The notes: generated by a model from the sequence alone, not told the origin. A stretch of 64,000 nt of DNA from an uncultured Oscillospiraceae bacterium (GCA_910584715.1 CAJUAN010000006.1:1-64000), one strand, 5' to 3'. Shown: positions 33,033 through 43,190, counted from the stretch's first letter. Program-made: numbers and translations.

Positions 33033-33402
33033 AACCAAAATCAGAATATACAGCTTGTATTGGAAACAATCAAGGCTGCCAAAAGAAAGGAAAAGGTCAC
33101 AGGAGGAGTTGCAGCTCCACAGTGACCAAGGCTTTCAATACACTTCAAACCCGTATTTTAAGCTAACTCAATCATACAACATTATTCCGTCAATGTCAAG
33201 ACATGGCACTCCGTATGATAACGCTTTGGTTAAAAATTTCTTTTCAATTCTCAAAACAGAATGTATTTATCGGGTAAAGCTAAAGACTTATGAGGAAGCT
33301 CGCCTCCTCATAGCTGCATACATCCATTTCTACAACAATGAGCGTGTCCAACTAAAAACAAAACTGACTCCGTTTGAAAAGCGGAATCAGTTTTGGACTT
33401 AA
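33033..33402 (+). pseudogene. IS3-family transposase fragment (OrfB C-terminus)
   Basis: Two frames of one gene are visible. The first reads NQNIQLVLETIKAAKRKEKV up to about 33105. After a one-base shift it continues as ELQLHSDQGFQYTS, SMSRHGTPYDNALVKNFF and YIHFYNNERVQLKTKLTP. This is the DDE core end of IS3/IS150-type OrfB. The catalytic Glu expected in the NAxxE(S/N)FF box is Lys here (NALVKNFF), and the first two thirds of the gene are missing, so it is dead. Confidence 0.85.
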
Positions 33403-33535
33403 TCTACCCTTTCAGGGGGCTTTTGTTCTGTCTGCACAAATTGGAGCTGTTCAAAAAACAAAGTCGGATGATTTTGCATAAGAATTTTACCCGCCAAACT
33501 TACCGTTTTTTATTTGACGGATTGCAAAGTTATTT

Positions 33536-35962
33536 TTATTCAGCCTCCCTAAGCCGCTCAACAAGGGTTTTCTTTTCAAGTATATTCGTGATCACAGCGG
33601 ATATAAGCACAGGCACGACCAACACCATTGCAACGTACCCCAGCATATACCACCCGGGGAAATGCCAGTGCAGATAGGTCGCCATAAACTCCCTCATTAT
33701 CTGTATCATAGCATACCCCGCCGCCGTACCGAAAACAACGGTTATCAAAATATTTTTTGCCGCAAGGATAAGCCCCTCGCCGATTATCATTTTTTTAAGC
33801 TGACCGCTACTCATTCCTATGGAACAGAGCATTGCAAATTCCTGCTTTCGGGACATGGCATTGGACACAAGCGTATTTATCAGATTTATAAGCGCAAAGC
33901 CGATTATAAACGCCGAAAGTCCCCATACCAGTCCCATAAGAAGATAATAGTTAGACCTGCCGTCGGTTACAGCGTCCGAAAAGCAGTCAAGCATTAAATG
34001 TGAATCGCTGTCTGCATATTTTTGCAGGAAATCCTTTACCGCCGTGTCGGTCTTGTAATCCTCCACCTTAACGATAATTCCATCGCTCGGGTCGTATTTC
34101 TCCGGCACCATGGTTTTAAAAAGATCTTCGGGAATATAAAGCCAGCCGTTTCCGACAGCAAGATAATAGGCTTCCTCTGTGTTTAGTTTAATAAGCTCTC
34201 CTCGACTGAAGCTGCCCGCAACGGTAAAATCGTCCTCGCGGTACTCATAGCCGTCGTACCATTTAAGCCTGACCTTGTCGCCGATCTTAAAATTCCAGCC
34301 GTATATTTCCTTTACCAGATCGTTGCCGAATATGGCAATTTCTTTGTTGCGTACCATTCTTTCGTAATCGAAAGCCTCACCCTCTTCTCTGGCTTTGTTC
34401 ATAGCGTCTATGCAGCGGCTTTCAAAGGGTATTACCTCGTCGTTTGTCTGATAGTTGTTGTATTCGTACTGCACCTTAAAACGATTGTAGCGGGTAACTT
34501 TTTTCACGCCCTCAAAAGCGGATATCTCCGCTTCCATTTCCTTTGTGAGAGGATTATTTATCTGAATGTCAGCCGCGCCGTGCTCCGAAAGCTTCACCGC
34601 GTTGTCCGATATTTGGAGTACATAGTCGCCGAAACGGTACGCGCCCTCGCGAGAATATTCCTCAATATTATAGGACGCTATCAGGGTCGTTCCCATAACG
34701 AAAAGCACCCCGCCTATGCCTAATGAAACCGCCGTCATTGCGGACTTTTTTCTGTTGCTTTCCGCGCTTATTTTGGCAAGACCGAAGGGCGTTAGCTTTT
34801 TTTTCCCGCCTTTTGAAAACGTTCCTCCGTTGTTGTCATTCATTTTAGCGGCTTCAATTGGAGAAGCCGCCGCCGCGATTTTTGCGGGCTTTTTCACGGA
34901 AAACATTACCGTCAAAGATGCTGCAATAATTGTCAGGACTGCCGTTATCAAGGCGTTTGGAAAATAAAATCCCTTTGGTACAACAAAATACGCAAAAGCC
35001 GTTCCTACTAAAATTCCGATAAGAGAACCGGCAATACTGAAAAAAATACCCTCGTACCGGACGGTTTTTCTTATCTGCTTTGAGGTCATGCCAATGGTGC
35101 GCAGCTGCCCGAACTGCCTTATCCTGCCCGTTACAGAAATGTAGAAAATGCTGTAGATAACGAACACGCTTACAAATAAAACCGCCGCGCTTACCCCGAC
35201 AACTGCAAGTAGCTCGCTTGCCTTAATATTTGAAATTTTAATCACGAAGCTGTTGTTTTCGCGTATTTGGTAGCGGGGTATGCCGTACTCCTCGCCAATG
35301 CCGCGTATTGTGTTTAAAAATGTTTGGTCGTCCATATCCGACGCGCCGATTATCCTTGCAGAGACGGTATAGGACACGTCCTTGAGCTGCGAACCGTTTT
35401 CGGCGTATTCCTCCGAAAGCATTATAAAAAACTGACTTTCAGCTTCAAGCTCGGTCAAGCCGGTAACGGTGTAGGTCTCCTCGGTTCCGTCAAGCCATGT
35501 CACGGAAAATTCCGCGCCGATAACGGGCTCAATACCCAGCCTTTTCAAATATTTCTTTGAGACCGCCGCCTCGTTCGTTTTTTCGGGGTAACGTCCCTCC
35601 GTGATATTCATACGCATAGACTCTATAATTTTTCCCTCGTCTGAAAAATAGACCGGGCGTATCTCGTAATTTTCCTCCTCCATTGAACCGCCCTGCTTGT
35701 ATCGTACAATGTCCTCGATATTCTCGTCATTTTTGAGAAATTCCACTTGCTCGTTACTCAAATCGTCGTATATAACATGAGGCTGTACCGCAAATTCACG
35801 CTCCTCTTTTTTGTCCATAGCAAGGGTGAAGCCCGCCAGTCCCGAAATAAGCGCGGCGGAAAGCGCGACGGTGATTATGATAAAAATATTCCGCATTTTT
35901 CCCGATTTAAGACTTCGCATTGTCAGCTTTCGGAGAACTGCGCCGTTGTTGTTTTTCAGCAT
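33536..35962 (-). CDS. ABC transporter permease, FtsX/MacB type, two FtsX domains
   Basis: This 808-residue membrane protein has an N-terminal helix (about 25-48) and a long extracytoplasmic domain. Then come three helices (about 255-360), a second anchor near 410, a second extracytoplasmic domain and a final three-helix FtsX block. RIRQFGQLRTIGMTSKQIRK and KQEFAMLCSIGMSSGQLKKM are the two cytoplasmic coupling segments of FtsX domains. It should pair with the ATPase 2 bases upstream. The operon with a histidine kinase and response regulator resembles envelope-stress or peptide-resistance exporters. Substrate unknown. Confidence 0.9.
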   Translation of the reverse strand: MLKNNNGAVLRKLTMRSLKSGKMRNIFIIITVALSAALISGLAGFTLAMDKKEEREFAVQPHVIYDDLSNEQVEFLKNDENIEDIVRYKQGGSMEEENYEIRPVYFSDEGKIIESMRMNITEGRYPEKTNEAAVSKKYLKRLGIEPVIGAEFSVTWLDGTEETYTVTGLTELEAESQFFIMLSEEYAENGSQLKDVSYTVSARIIGASDMDDQTFLNTIRGIGEEYGIPRYQIRENNSFVIKISNIKASELLAVVGVSAAVLFVSVFVIYSIFYISVTGRIRQFGQLRTIGMTSKQIRKTVRYEGIFFSIAGSLIGILVGTAFAYFVVPKGFYFPNALITAVLTIIAASLTVMFSVKKPAKIAAAASPIEAAKMNDNNGGTFSKGGKKKLTPFGLAKISAESNRKKSAMTAVSLGIGGVLFVMGTTLIASYNIEEYSREGAYRFGDYVLQISDNAVKLSEHGAADIQINNPLTKEMEAEISAFEGVKKVTRYNRFKVQYEYNNYQTNDEVIPFESRCIDAMNKAREEGEAFDYERMVRNKEIAIFGNDLVKEIYGWNFKIGDKVRLKWYDGYEYREDDFTVAGSFSRGELIKLNTEEAYYLAVGNGWLYIPEDLFKTMVPEKYDPSDGIIVKVEDYKTDTAVKDFLQKYADSDSHLMLDCFSDAVTDGRSNYYLLMGLVWGLSAFIIGFALINLINTLVSNAMSRKQEFAMLCSIGMSSGQLKKMIIGEGLILAAKNILITVVFGTAAGYAMIQIMREFMATYLHWHFPGWYMLGYVAMVLVVPVLISAVITNILEKKTLVERLREAE

Positions 35963-35964
35963 TT

Positions 35965-36639
35965 TTAAACGCTCCTCTCCGTAATCTTTCCATCCTCGAT
36001 GCGGACTATCCTGTCCGCAAGCTGCGCTATGTCAAGGTTGTGGGTTATCATCACAATGGTCTGCCCGTAGCTTTCCGAGGTCTGTTTCAAAAGCCCGAGG
36101 ACTTCCTGACCCGTTTTGCTGTCAAGGTTTCCCGTGGGTTCGTCCGCAAGTATTATAGCGGGCTTGAACGCGATAGCTCTCGCAATGGCGGCGCGCTGCT
36201 GCTGTCCCCCCGAAAGGTTGTTGGGGAAACGGTCAAGCTTGTCCTCCAAATGGAGCATTTTCACAATGCCGTCAATAAATTTTTTGTCGGGCTTGCCGCC
36301 GTCCAGCTCTATCGGCAGGACAATGTTTTCATACACGTTCAGCATTGGCACAAGGTTGTAATTCTGAAATACAAAGCCAATTTGCCTGCGGCGGAAAACC
36401 GTAAGCTCGTCGGGGGACATTCCCGAAATTTCCCTGCCGTCTATTTTAACGCTGCCCGAGGTAGGGTTGTCAAGCCCGCCCATCATGTTCAGAAGCGTTG
36501 ACTTTCCGCTGCCCGACGTTCCCACAACAGCTACAAATTCGCCCCGCTCAACGGAAAGATCAACGCCGTCTAAAGCCTTGACAAGACTGTCGCCGCTGCC
36601 GTAATATTTTTTAAGATTTTCGGTTTTAAGTACGTTCAT
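35965..36639 (-). CDS. ABC transporter ATP-binding protein (MacB/LolD/BceA type)
   Basis: This 224-residue ATPase has Walker A GTSGSGKST (near 40), Q-loop FQNYN, signature LSGGQQQRAAIARA, Walker B ILADEPTGNLD and switch His in MITHN. It drives the adjacent FtsX-type permease, whose start is 2 bases after its stop. The start codon follows AAGGAGA. Confidence 0.95.
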   Translation of the reverse strand: MNVLKTENLKKYYGSGDSLVKALDGVDLSVERGEFVAVVGTSGSGKSTLLNMMGGLDNPTSGSVKIDGREISGMSPDELTVFRRRQIGFVFQNYNLVPMLNVYENIVLPIELDGGKPDKKFIDGIVKMLHLEDKLDRFPNNLSGGQQQRAAIARAIAFKPAIILADEPTGNLDSKTGQEVLGLLKQTSESYGQTIVMITHNLDIAQLADRIVRIEDGKITERSV

Positions 36640-36756
36640 TTCAGGTTCTCCTTTGATATGTTTTTATATAAGTATAAACCCCAATTGTCTCAAAAACCTC
36701 TCAAATGTGTGAAAATTTGCGAAAAAAATTAAGGACTGTCCGAAAACAGTCCCCAA

Positions 36757-37677
36757 TTATTCCAAAGGTATATTGACAATAAATTCCGCGCCGTTAGGCG
36801 GCTCCGACCTTAGCGAAATAAAACCTCCCTGCTCCGAAATGATATTTCTTGAAAGGAACAGCCCTATACCCAGTCCCTTGGTATTTTTCACAGTCTCGGA
36901 GCGGTAAAATCTTCCAAAAATTTTCGCCTGCTCCCTTTCGGGAATACTTGCGCCGCTGTCCTTTATTTTTATCTGCGCGTAAAATTCGTTGATGTCCGCA
37001 AATACAGTTACAGACCCGTTTTTCGGCGTATATTTCACCGCGTTGTCAAGGATATTGAACACTGCTTCCGACGTCCATTTTTTGTCGCAGTACGCAAAAA
37101 TTCCGTCGGGACAATTTACCTGCACGTCAATATTTTTATTTTCCGCTGCGGGAGAAATTTGCGCAAGCCCCTCCGCGATAATTTCCGTCACGGAAATTTT
37201 TTCTTTTTCAAAGGAAATTATCCCTGTTTCAAGTCGTGACATTTTTACCAGAGCTTGCGTAAGGAACTCCAGCTTTTCCGCTTGGGCGTCGGATAATTCC
37301 AAAAATTCACGGCGTTTTTCCTCGTCAATATCCTGCCTTGCAAGTATCTGCATATACATTTTCAGATTTGCCGCGGGACTTTTTACCTGATGAGAAATAT
37401 CCGAAACAAGGGACTGCATTTTCTCCTTGTCACGTTTGGACTGCTCCGTTTTTCCGTTCAGTATCTCGTACAGACGCTTCAGCTTGACATTTATTTTGCC
37501 GTCCAGAGTGTCCTCCGTAATTGTAAAATCGGGAGGATTCTCGGCGGCAATATCATCTAAAATTTGGCACAATTCCTTTGAAAACGCGGAAATTTTTCTG
37601 CGGTAATAAATGTTCACGCAGACAATTATAACTGCCGATATTAAAATCAATACGGAAATAATTATTATCCAAATCAT
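36757..37677 (-). CDS. Sensor histidine kinase
   Basis: This 306-residue protein has one N-terminal transmembrane segment (about 2-25) and almost no external domain. It then has a dimerisation helix with the phospho-acceptor in SDISHQVKSPAANLKMYMQ (near 92-110), and a GHKL ATPase domain with N-box FNILDNAVKYTP and G-box TKGLGIGLFLS. It overlaps the response regulator by 4 bases. Lack of a sensor domain suggests it senses through the membrane or through the linked ABC transporter, as in Bce systems; that is inference. Confidence 0.92.
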   Translation of the reverse strand: MIWIIIISVLILISAVIIVCVNIYYRRKISAFSKELCQILDDIAAENPPDFTITEDTLDGKINVKLKRLYEILNGKTEQSKRDKEKMQSLVSDISHQVKSPAANLKMYMQILARQDIDEEKRREFLELSDAQAEKLEFLTQALVKMSRLETGIISFEKEKISVTEIIAEGLAQISPAAENKNIDVQVNCPDGIFAYCDKKWTSEAVFNILDNAVKYTPKNGSVTVFADINEFYAQIKIKDSGASIPEREQAKIFGRFYRSETVKNTKGLGIGLFLSRNIISEQGGFISLRSEPPNGAEFIVNIPLE

Positions 37678-38342
37678 TGCCGTTCACCGTTCCAAACGTA
37701 GCCTATACCGTAGACTGTTTTGATATACTTGTGTGTGTTGTCTTCGATTTTTCCGCGGATACGGTTTATATTTACGGTGAGGGTATGTTCGTCAACAAAA
37801 TTTTCCTTGTTGTCCCAAAGCTTTTCAAGCAGCATTTGACGGGTAAGGACAGCCCCCCTGCTGCCTGTAAAAATTTTCAGAAGCCTGTACTCGGTGGGAG
37901 TAAACGCTATATTTTTTCCGCGAACGGAGGCTGTAAATTTTGTAAAATCAATATTGAGAAAATCATCGGAATAAACGTATCCCGATGTCTCAATTCGCTT
38001 TAAAACTGCGGTTATTCTTTTGTGCAGAACGGGCAGCGAAAACGGCTTTGTAACATAATCGTCCGCGCCGCTGCTGAAACCGTTCAGCTCGTCCGTTTCA
38101 AGGTCTCGGCAGGTCAAAAAAATTACGGGGATATTCTTTTTATTTTTTATTTCGCGGCACAATTTGTACCCCTCGATATCGGGAAGATTAACGTCCAGCA
38201 AAGCAATGTCCGCGATGTCCAAACGTTCAAGAGCAACCCTGCCATTTTCTGCGGAAACAACGCTGTAGCCTTCCGCAGTAAGGTCAAATTCAAGACCGAT
38301 TCGCAGAGCGTTGTCATCTTCGATTATAAGTATTGTATACAT
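37674..38342 (-). CDS. Response regulator, OmpR/PhoB family
   Basis: This 222-residue protein has a receiver domain with acidic pocket IIEDD and phospho-acceptor Asp in ALLDVNLPD, TCRD and YVTKPF. It ends in a winged-helix output domain (FTPTEYRLLKIF, then the recognition helix and VYGIGYVW). The frame extends upstream, but ATG 38342 follows AGAGGAAG. Cognate of the kinase that overlaps its stop; probably controls the downstream transporter genes. Confidence 0.93.
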   Translation of the reverse strand: MYTILIIEDDNALRIGLEFDLTAEGYSVVSAENGRVALERLDIADIALLDVNLPDIEGYKLCREIKNKKNIPVIFLTCRDLETDELNGFSSGADDYVTKPFSLPVLHKRITAVLKRIETSGYVYSDDFLNIDFTKFTASVRGKNIAFTPTEYRLLKIFTGSRGAVLTRQMLLEKLWDNKENFVDEHTLTVNINRIRGKIEDNTHKYIKTVYGIGYVWNGERQ

Positions 38343-38496
38343 AATTTTTTCTTCCTCTACCATTAAAATGTTCGCCGTACTATCTTTATGTAAGACAACA
38401 TAAATCATTTATTACTAAAAACATGTGTATAGAACATCCATTAATGATATTTAGATACTGACTAATTTGTATGTTATGTATTAAGCTACAAACTAT

Positions 38497-39740
38497 TTAT
38501 GCACCTGGATATCTTCCATCTTCAATATTAAAAATAAAGTTATCTTCACATTCTTCATACAACTCAATTCCTATACATGTCATAATTAGTGCCTCTATAT
38601 CAAACCATGTACATGCATTATAACAAGTAGTTCGTTTATTGTCTAAACGAACTAAAATTATACTCTTACAAGATGATTCAGCAGTTTTAAATATTTCGTC
38701 TGGAATATTATTTCTGTCAGATATAAAAATAATATTATTGAATTTACTTCCAATATCTAAACAGCAATTTTTTGAACGCAAGAATCTTGTTAATAACTTT
38801 TGTAAATAATAGCTATGTTTGTCACCTGTTAAAAATGTATAGATACTACACTCTCCTTTCAATAAATCAATCCCTTTTTCATCTAATTCACTTATTTTTA
38901 AAAACGGACTACAGTTATAAAGTTTTTCATCATGACTGTAAACCAGTTCACTGAAATCTGATAATTCGGTCTTTCAATATCATTTTGAAATAATATTGAA
39001 ATAATAAAAGTAAAAATTTTGCTATATCAAATTCCCTATTAGAGTATTGAGGATATAAGTTATATACCTCTTGAATTGCTAAATTTACAAAATCAGCATC
39101 TATAATAATCACAGTAGCTGCTTCATTTTTTTCCAGTATATCCCTGCTTAATACTTTTTATCTCGTTAGATTTTTCCGTAATTTTTTCAATAATTATACC
39201 GCATTCTTTGTCACTGTAATCAATAGCAAAATTAATAAAATTGCATATATAATTGTAGTTCTCTTAAAGGTAAATCTATTTCATAACTTTTATCAATCAA
39301 CTGTTCTAATGTTTTCCCATTGTATACTATACAAGTTCTCAAGCCTATTTGTCTTCCGTTATTATCCAATGTACTTGGTACTTGTTAACTCTTTAGATCT
39401 ATCGCACAACTTTAAATATGAGGGTTTGCTATCAACGGAAAATGGTATTATTTTTTAGCTTTTTTCATTTGTTCATATTCAAATGGATTTGCAAGATATG
39501 CAATCAAACTCATTGATTGCATAAATTATTTGTTGGATATTGCGTGTATAGTATATCTGAAAATACATTCTTAAGGCATGCATAAATAATACTACCAACT
39601 TCATGATGTTTTGAATAAAATGGTTTAAAAAAACTATCTATTTCCTAAATCTCTTCGCAAACATTAGCTTATGAATTGCACGGAGGTAGAGCGCAATATT
39701 TATAAGCATATTGAATGTTTCTTTTAATAGTATAGCATAT
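38497..39740 (-). pseudogene. Decayed AT-rich gene of unknown function
   Basis: The minus strand holds one recognisable protein in several frames. The last block (38497-38973) contains DFSELVYSHDEKLYNCSPFL, then ECSIYTFLTGDKHSYYLQKL and a C-terminus ending in NIEDGRYPGA. Upstream blocks in other frames read EAATVIIIDADFVNLAIQEV, KECGIIIEKITEKSNEIKSI and PFYSKHHEVGSIIYACLKNV, each broken by a stop or shift. GC content is far below the neighbours. I do not recognise the family; it looks like an acquired gene now in decay. Confidence 0.6.
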
Positions 39741-39860
39741 TTTGAATTATTTGTCAAAAATTATATTTTGGTGTTGCCGTCCTGTCGTGGAAATTTGGAC
39801 GATATATGCTTTGTCTGTCAGTTAGTCTAAGATAACTACAAGCCTTATTATAATATTAAC

Positions 39861-40193
39861 TCATAATTCAATTTCAAAAATATCATTCAGCGGGATTTCC
39901 TCCCCGCTTTTGAAAACCATATTATGGTTATACTCGTCAATGCGTCTAAATCTCCCCGAAATGGTAATATACTCCCCTCCTGACTTTTTCTCGTCGGGGA
40001 TAAAGTGTTCTATAGTTATTTCGGGACGTTCCTCGGCGTGCTCTTTGAGGAAAGCAATTTTATGATTAAGGTCGTTTATCCTGTCCGCAGTAAGCCCCTG
40101 CTTTTCATCGGTCAGACGAGCGGTTTCTCTGACCGTATCATCATAGCCTGTCAATGCCGCAAAGGGAGAAAACTGCACCGCGCGGTCGTGCAT
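39861..40193 (-). CDS. YolD-like protein, N-terminally truncated
   Basis: This 110-residue protein starts MHDRAVQFSPFAALTGYDDT, the core of YolD-like proteins, which in Firmicutes often sit next to Y-family polymerases (UmuC/DinB). The usual N-terminal 20 residues are missing. The frame stays open upstream for a few codons, then runs into the IS fragment at about 40197, so the 5' end was probably removed by that insertion. No polymerase gene is present. Confidence 0.7.
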   Translation of the reverse strand: MHDRAVQFSPFAALTGYDDTVRETARLTDEKQGLTADRINDLNHKIAFLKEHAEERPEITIEHFIPDEKKSGGEYITISGRFRRIDEYNHNMVFKSGEEIPLNDIFEIEL

Positions 40194-40235
40194 TAGATCA
40201 TAGTCAATAAAGAAGACAAGAAAATATAAAAAAAG

Positions 40236-40460
40236 TTACAAATTTTCAAAATCATCTGGTGATAAACCACCGTTATTGGAATGAGGACGAGTGGAATTGT
40301 AGAAGCCGAAGATATATTTGAAAAGACTGATTTTCAGTTCATCAAGAGATGAGTATGAACGACGATTCGTTTCCTCTTTTTTCAAATATTTGAAAAAGCA
40401 CTCCATAACAGAGTTGTCGTAGGGGTGACCTTTAGCGGAAAAGGATTGGATCATATTCAA
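40236..40460 (-). pseudogene. IS3-family transposase fragment, C-terminal 74 residues
   Basis: The frame reads IQSFSAKGHPYDNSVMECFF and ends FNSTRP-like (FYNSTRPHSNNGG). This is the final part of an IS3-type OrfB with its catalytic Glu intact (VMECFF). The upstream catalytic Asps are missing. It is a different IS from the one at 33 kb, judged by sequence. Confidence 0.85.
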
Positions 40461-40471
40461 ATCATCAGGTG

Positions 40472-40517
40472 GGCACTCCCAAAAATTTTGTTTTTACACA
40501 AAATTTTTGGGAGTGCC
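40472..40517. repeat. Perfect 20-bp inverted repeat
   Basis: GGCACTCCCAAAAATTTTGT and its exact complement flank a 6-base loop. It lies in a gene-free stretch (40461-40939) beside an IS fragment. Apart from this and a short open segment around 40540-40646 (ending NIHTGLVVFG before a stop) I see nothing else there. Confidence 0.85.
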
Positions 40518-40939
40518 TTGAAATCGTTTAAAGAACCCGCTTGCACCGCCTTCACAGCCTTCTGAATAATCACACCGAAGCAGAATTAAAACTGATAGAA
40601 GATATGGGAAAGCGAAATATCCATACAGGACTTGTTGTATTTGGGTAAAACTTTGTCGGAAATGCTAAACTTGTTCAATCACATCACTATGGCAGCTTTA
40701 TCAGAATAAGACTTAGTCTTTTTAGTACCCGCCACAGCGATGCTATCGAACATAGCCTTTTGGTCTAAGCTTTACTACTTTACTAAAAGCGCCGCTAATC
40801 CGTTATATATGTTACGCTTTCTCATAAATGAATTTTATCAGGTTTCTATTTGCAAGTTTACAGAATGTTAATATTAGTTGTAAGTATTTGGTTGTCAAGA
40901 GGACACTAAAAATGTACTCATGTGCCCGCAAAAAGGTTC

Positions 40940-42931
40940 TTACCTTTCTTTTAGAACAAATTTGCTTGTAAGATCCTGAAGTGCGGCAGCTTGACCGTTG
41001 AGTTCCTCGGAGGAAGCTGCGGACTGCTCGGCGGTAGCTGAGTTGGTCTGAACAACAGACGAAATTTGTTCGACGCCCGTGTTTACTTGTTCTATCATCG
41101 CTGCTTGTTCGGTGGAAGCTGTCCAAATGTCGTTGATCAGTTTGATTGTCTGGTTTGTAACGTCGACGGACGCGTCAAGCGCCTTTGCTGTTTCTTCAGC
41201 GATATGCGAACCGCTCTCAACCGCTTCAATGGTTTGCTCAATGAGCTTGGTTGTACCGGTGGCAGCTTCTGCCGACTTGGACGCAAGATTTCTGACTTCG
41301 TCAGCAACAACGGCAAATCCCTTGCCCGCAGCGCCCGCTCTTGCAGCCTCAACGGCAGCGTTAAGCGCAAGAATGTTAGTTTGGAACGCAATATCCTCAA
41401 TTGTCTTGATAATGTTCGATATCTCGTTCGATTTATCGGAAATATTGTTCATCGCAACAACCATTTCTTTCATATGTTTGTTGGAAAGAGACATTCTTTC
41501 GCCTGTTTGATTTGCCTTTCGGTTAGCTTCTTCTGCGTTTTTGGCGTTAGTATCGACTTTATCTTTAAGCGCCCCGATAATGCTTGCAAGTTCTTGGATA
41601 GAAGAAGCCTGTTCGGTGGTTCCCGACGCAAGAGACGTAGCTCCGTTGGAAATCTGTTCAGCGCCGTGATTAACATTTGCGGCAGAAATATCAATCTGCT
41701 GCATAGTATCCGACAGTCCGTACGCAAGGTTGTCCAGCGCTTCGGTTATGCTAACGAAGTCGCCGCTGAACTCAATTTGCTGGTGAATGTTAAAGTCACC
41801 GTCCGCAAGTTGTTTGCAAAGACGCGAAATTTCGTTCGTATAACCGTTCAGTGAGTCTATTGTTTTGTTGATCGAGTCTGCAAGCTGACCCGTTTCATCA
41901 TCGGACGTGTGTTCAACGTTGACGTTAAGACTGCCCGATGCCACAGCGTTCATAACGCCGACGGTTTTCTTGATCGGGTTTGCAATTCCGTTTGCGGTGG
42001 CAATGCAGATAATGATCGCAGCCGCGATAACAGCAAAACCTACAACAATCGTAATAACGACAGCGAATGTGGTCTCGCTCATCCACTCATTGACCTCGGT
42101 CGTAACGCCGATTACCCAACCGTCAGTGCCGCCAACCACAGCGTATGCAAGGTACCTGTCAACACCGCCGCCGCTGACCTGACCGCATACAGCGCTGCCT
42201 GTGTCGGTTATTGAAAGAGCCCGGCTTTCAAGCTCGCTGCGGCAGTCAAACTCAGCGTTGTCTTTGTGAGTATGATTGACGTTGTTCATTCCCTCGTCGA
42301 CGTATTTCTGATCCATGCAGGCGATATATGTACCGGTTTCGTCCATAATGTAGGTTCTGCCCGACTGACCTACGCGTATCTCATCAACAATATCGTGAAG
42401 TATGGAACTCTCGATACCAAAATAAACAACGCCGATAAGTTCGCCGTTATTTACTCCGCCTTCCTTAATGGGAGCGCAAAAGTATATGATCGGTCTGTCG
42501 CCTACAAGCTGTGGGCCGAACACGAATTCTTCGTTTTTCATGCCTTTTAAGTAGCAATGGTCTTCTCTGTAATCGATCACGTCGTCAACGGTTTCGTATC
42601 CCCAGCCGTCCTTGTCAATATAGCCGCGTTCGGAGAAGCCGTAGGTGTCAGCTCTTTCTTGAAGAAGCTCCAGCTTTTCTTCTACGGTACGATCCTCGCC
42701 CATGCGCGGATCCATACCTACTTCCTTTACTATCGCAACGTAACGGGACAATCGGTTTTCCAGGCGTACACTTGTCTGGAGTGCAAGCTCCGAGAGCGTG
42801 GTCTCCAGAGTTGCTTGAGTGCTGTGGAAGTTCAGATAGCTGCCCAAAATGCCGATTGCAGCAATGCCGATTACAACTACCGGTAAAATTCGCCAAAGCA
42901 ACTTGCCTTTAACAGTCTTTAAGATTTTCAT
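40940..42931 (-). CDS. Methyl-accepting chemotaxis protein
   Basis: This 663-residue transmembrane receptor has a first helix near residues 13-35. A periplasmic Cache-type domain follows (VGQSGRTYIMDETGTYIACM near 190-210), then a second helix near 280-310. A HAMP segment (NPIKKTVGVMNAVASGSLNV) and a long signalling domain close the protein, with the conserved tip EDIAFQTNILALNAAVEAAR. It sends ligand signals to CheA/CheW, implying a motile or chemosensory relative. No che or flagellar genes are nearby. GAAAGAGGG lies upstream of ATG. Confidence 0.95.
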   Translation of the reverse strand: MKILKTVKGKLLWRILPVVVIGIAAIGILGSYLNFHSTQATLETTLSELALQTSVRLENRLSRYVAIVKEVGMDPRMGEDRTVEEKLELLQERADTYGFSERGYIDKDGWGYETVDDVIDYREDHCYLKGMKNEEFVFGPQLVGDRPIIYFCAPIKEGGVNNGELIGVVYFGIESSILHDIVDEIRVGQSGRTYIMDETGTYIACMDQKYVDEGMNNVNHTHKDNAEFDCRSELESRALSITDTGSAVCGQVSGGGVDRYLAYAVVGGTDGWVIGVTTEVNEWMSETTFAVVITIVVGFAVIAAAIIICIATANGIANPIKKTVGVMNAVASGSLNVNVEHTSDDETGQLADSINKTIDSLNGYTNEISRLCKQLADGDFNIHQQIEFSGDFVSITEALDNLAYGLSDTMQQIDISAANVNHGAEQISNGATSLASGTTEQASSIQELASIIGALKDKVDTNAKNAEEANRKANQTGERMSLSNKHMKEMVVAMNNISDKSNEISNIIKTIEDIAFQTNILALNAAVEAARAGAAGKGFAVVADEVRNLASKSAEAATGTTKLIEQTIEAVESGSHIAEETAKALDASVDVTNQTIKLINDIWTASTEQAAMIEQVNTGVEQISSVVQTNSATAEQSAASSEELNGQAAALQDLTSKFVLKER

Positions 42932-43016
42932 ATTGTGCCCTCTTTCCTTTGAATTTTAGTTATACCATTTTTGTACGGTATCGCCGGATTTGTTATAAGT
43001 CTGCGCTCACACCTCG

Positions 43017-43190
43017 TCAAACGGAACGTGACTTTCTAAAAGCTTTCCAAAATGTTCACTGACATATTCCATGTTCTTCGTTACCGACTGTGCTTTGGGA
43101 AGCGGTCATGCTCAACAATTGACTGCTCCGTTACAATCATACCATCAATAATTTTGTGAACGATGTGAACAAAAAGAGAAATTTTGGTTA
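43017..43190 (-). pseudogene. Short decayed coding fragment between mcp and alaS
   Basis: Minus-strand frames read KISLFVHIVHKIIDGMIVTE, then after a shift QSVTKNMEYVSEHFGKLLES and HVPFDEV before TGA at 43017-43019. The texture is that of a real helical domain, possibly a PRD-like regulator piece, but the family is not certain. Confidence 0.4.

Noticed and set aside
40540..40646. Open segment ending HTEAELKLIEDMGKRNIHTG
   Set aside because: It has protein-like texture but no start, is short, and matches no family I know; not enough for a gene call.
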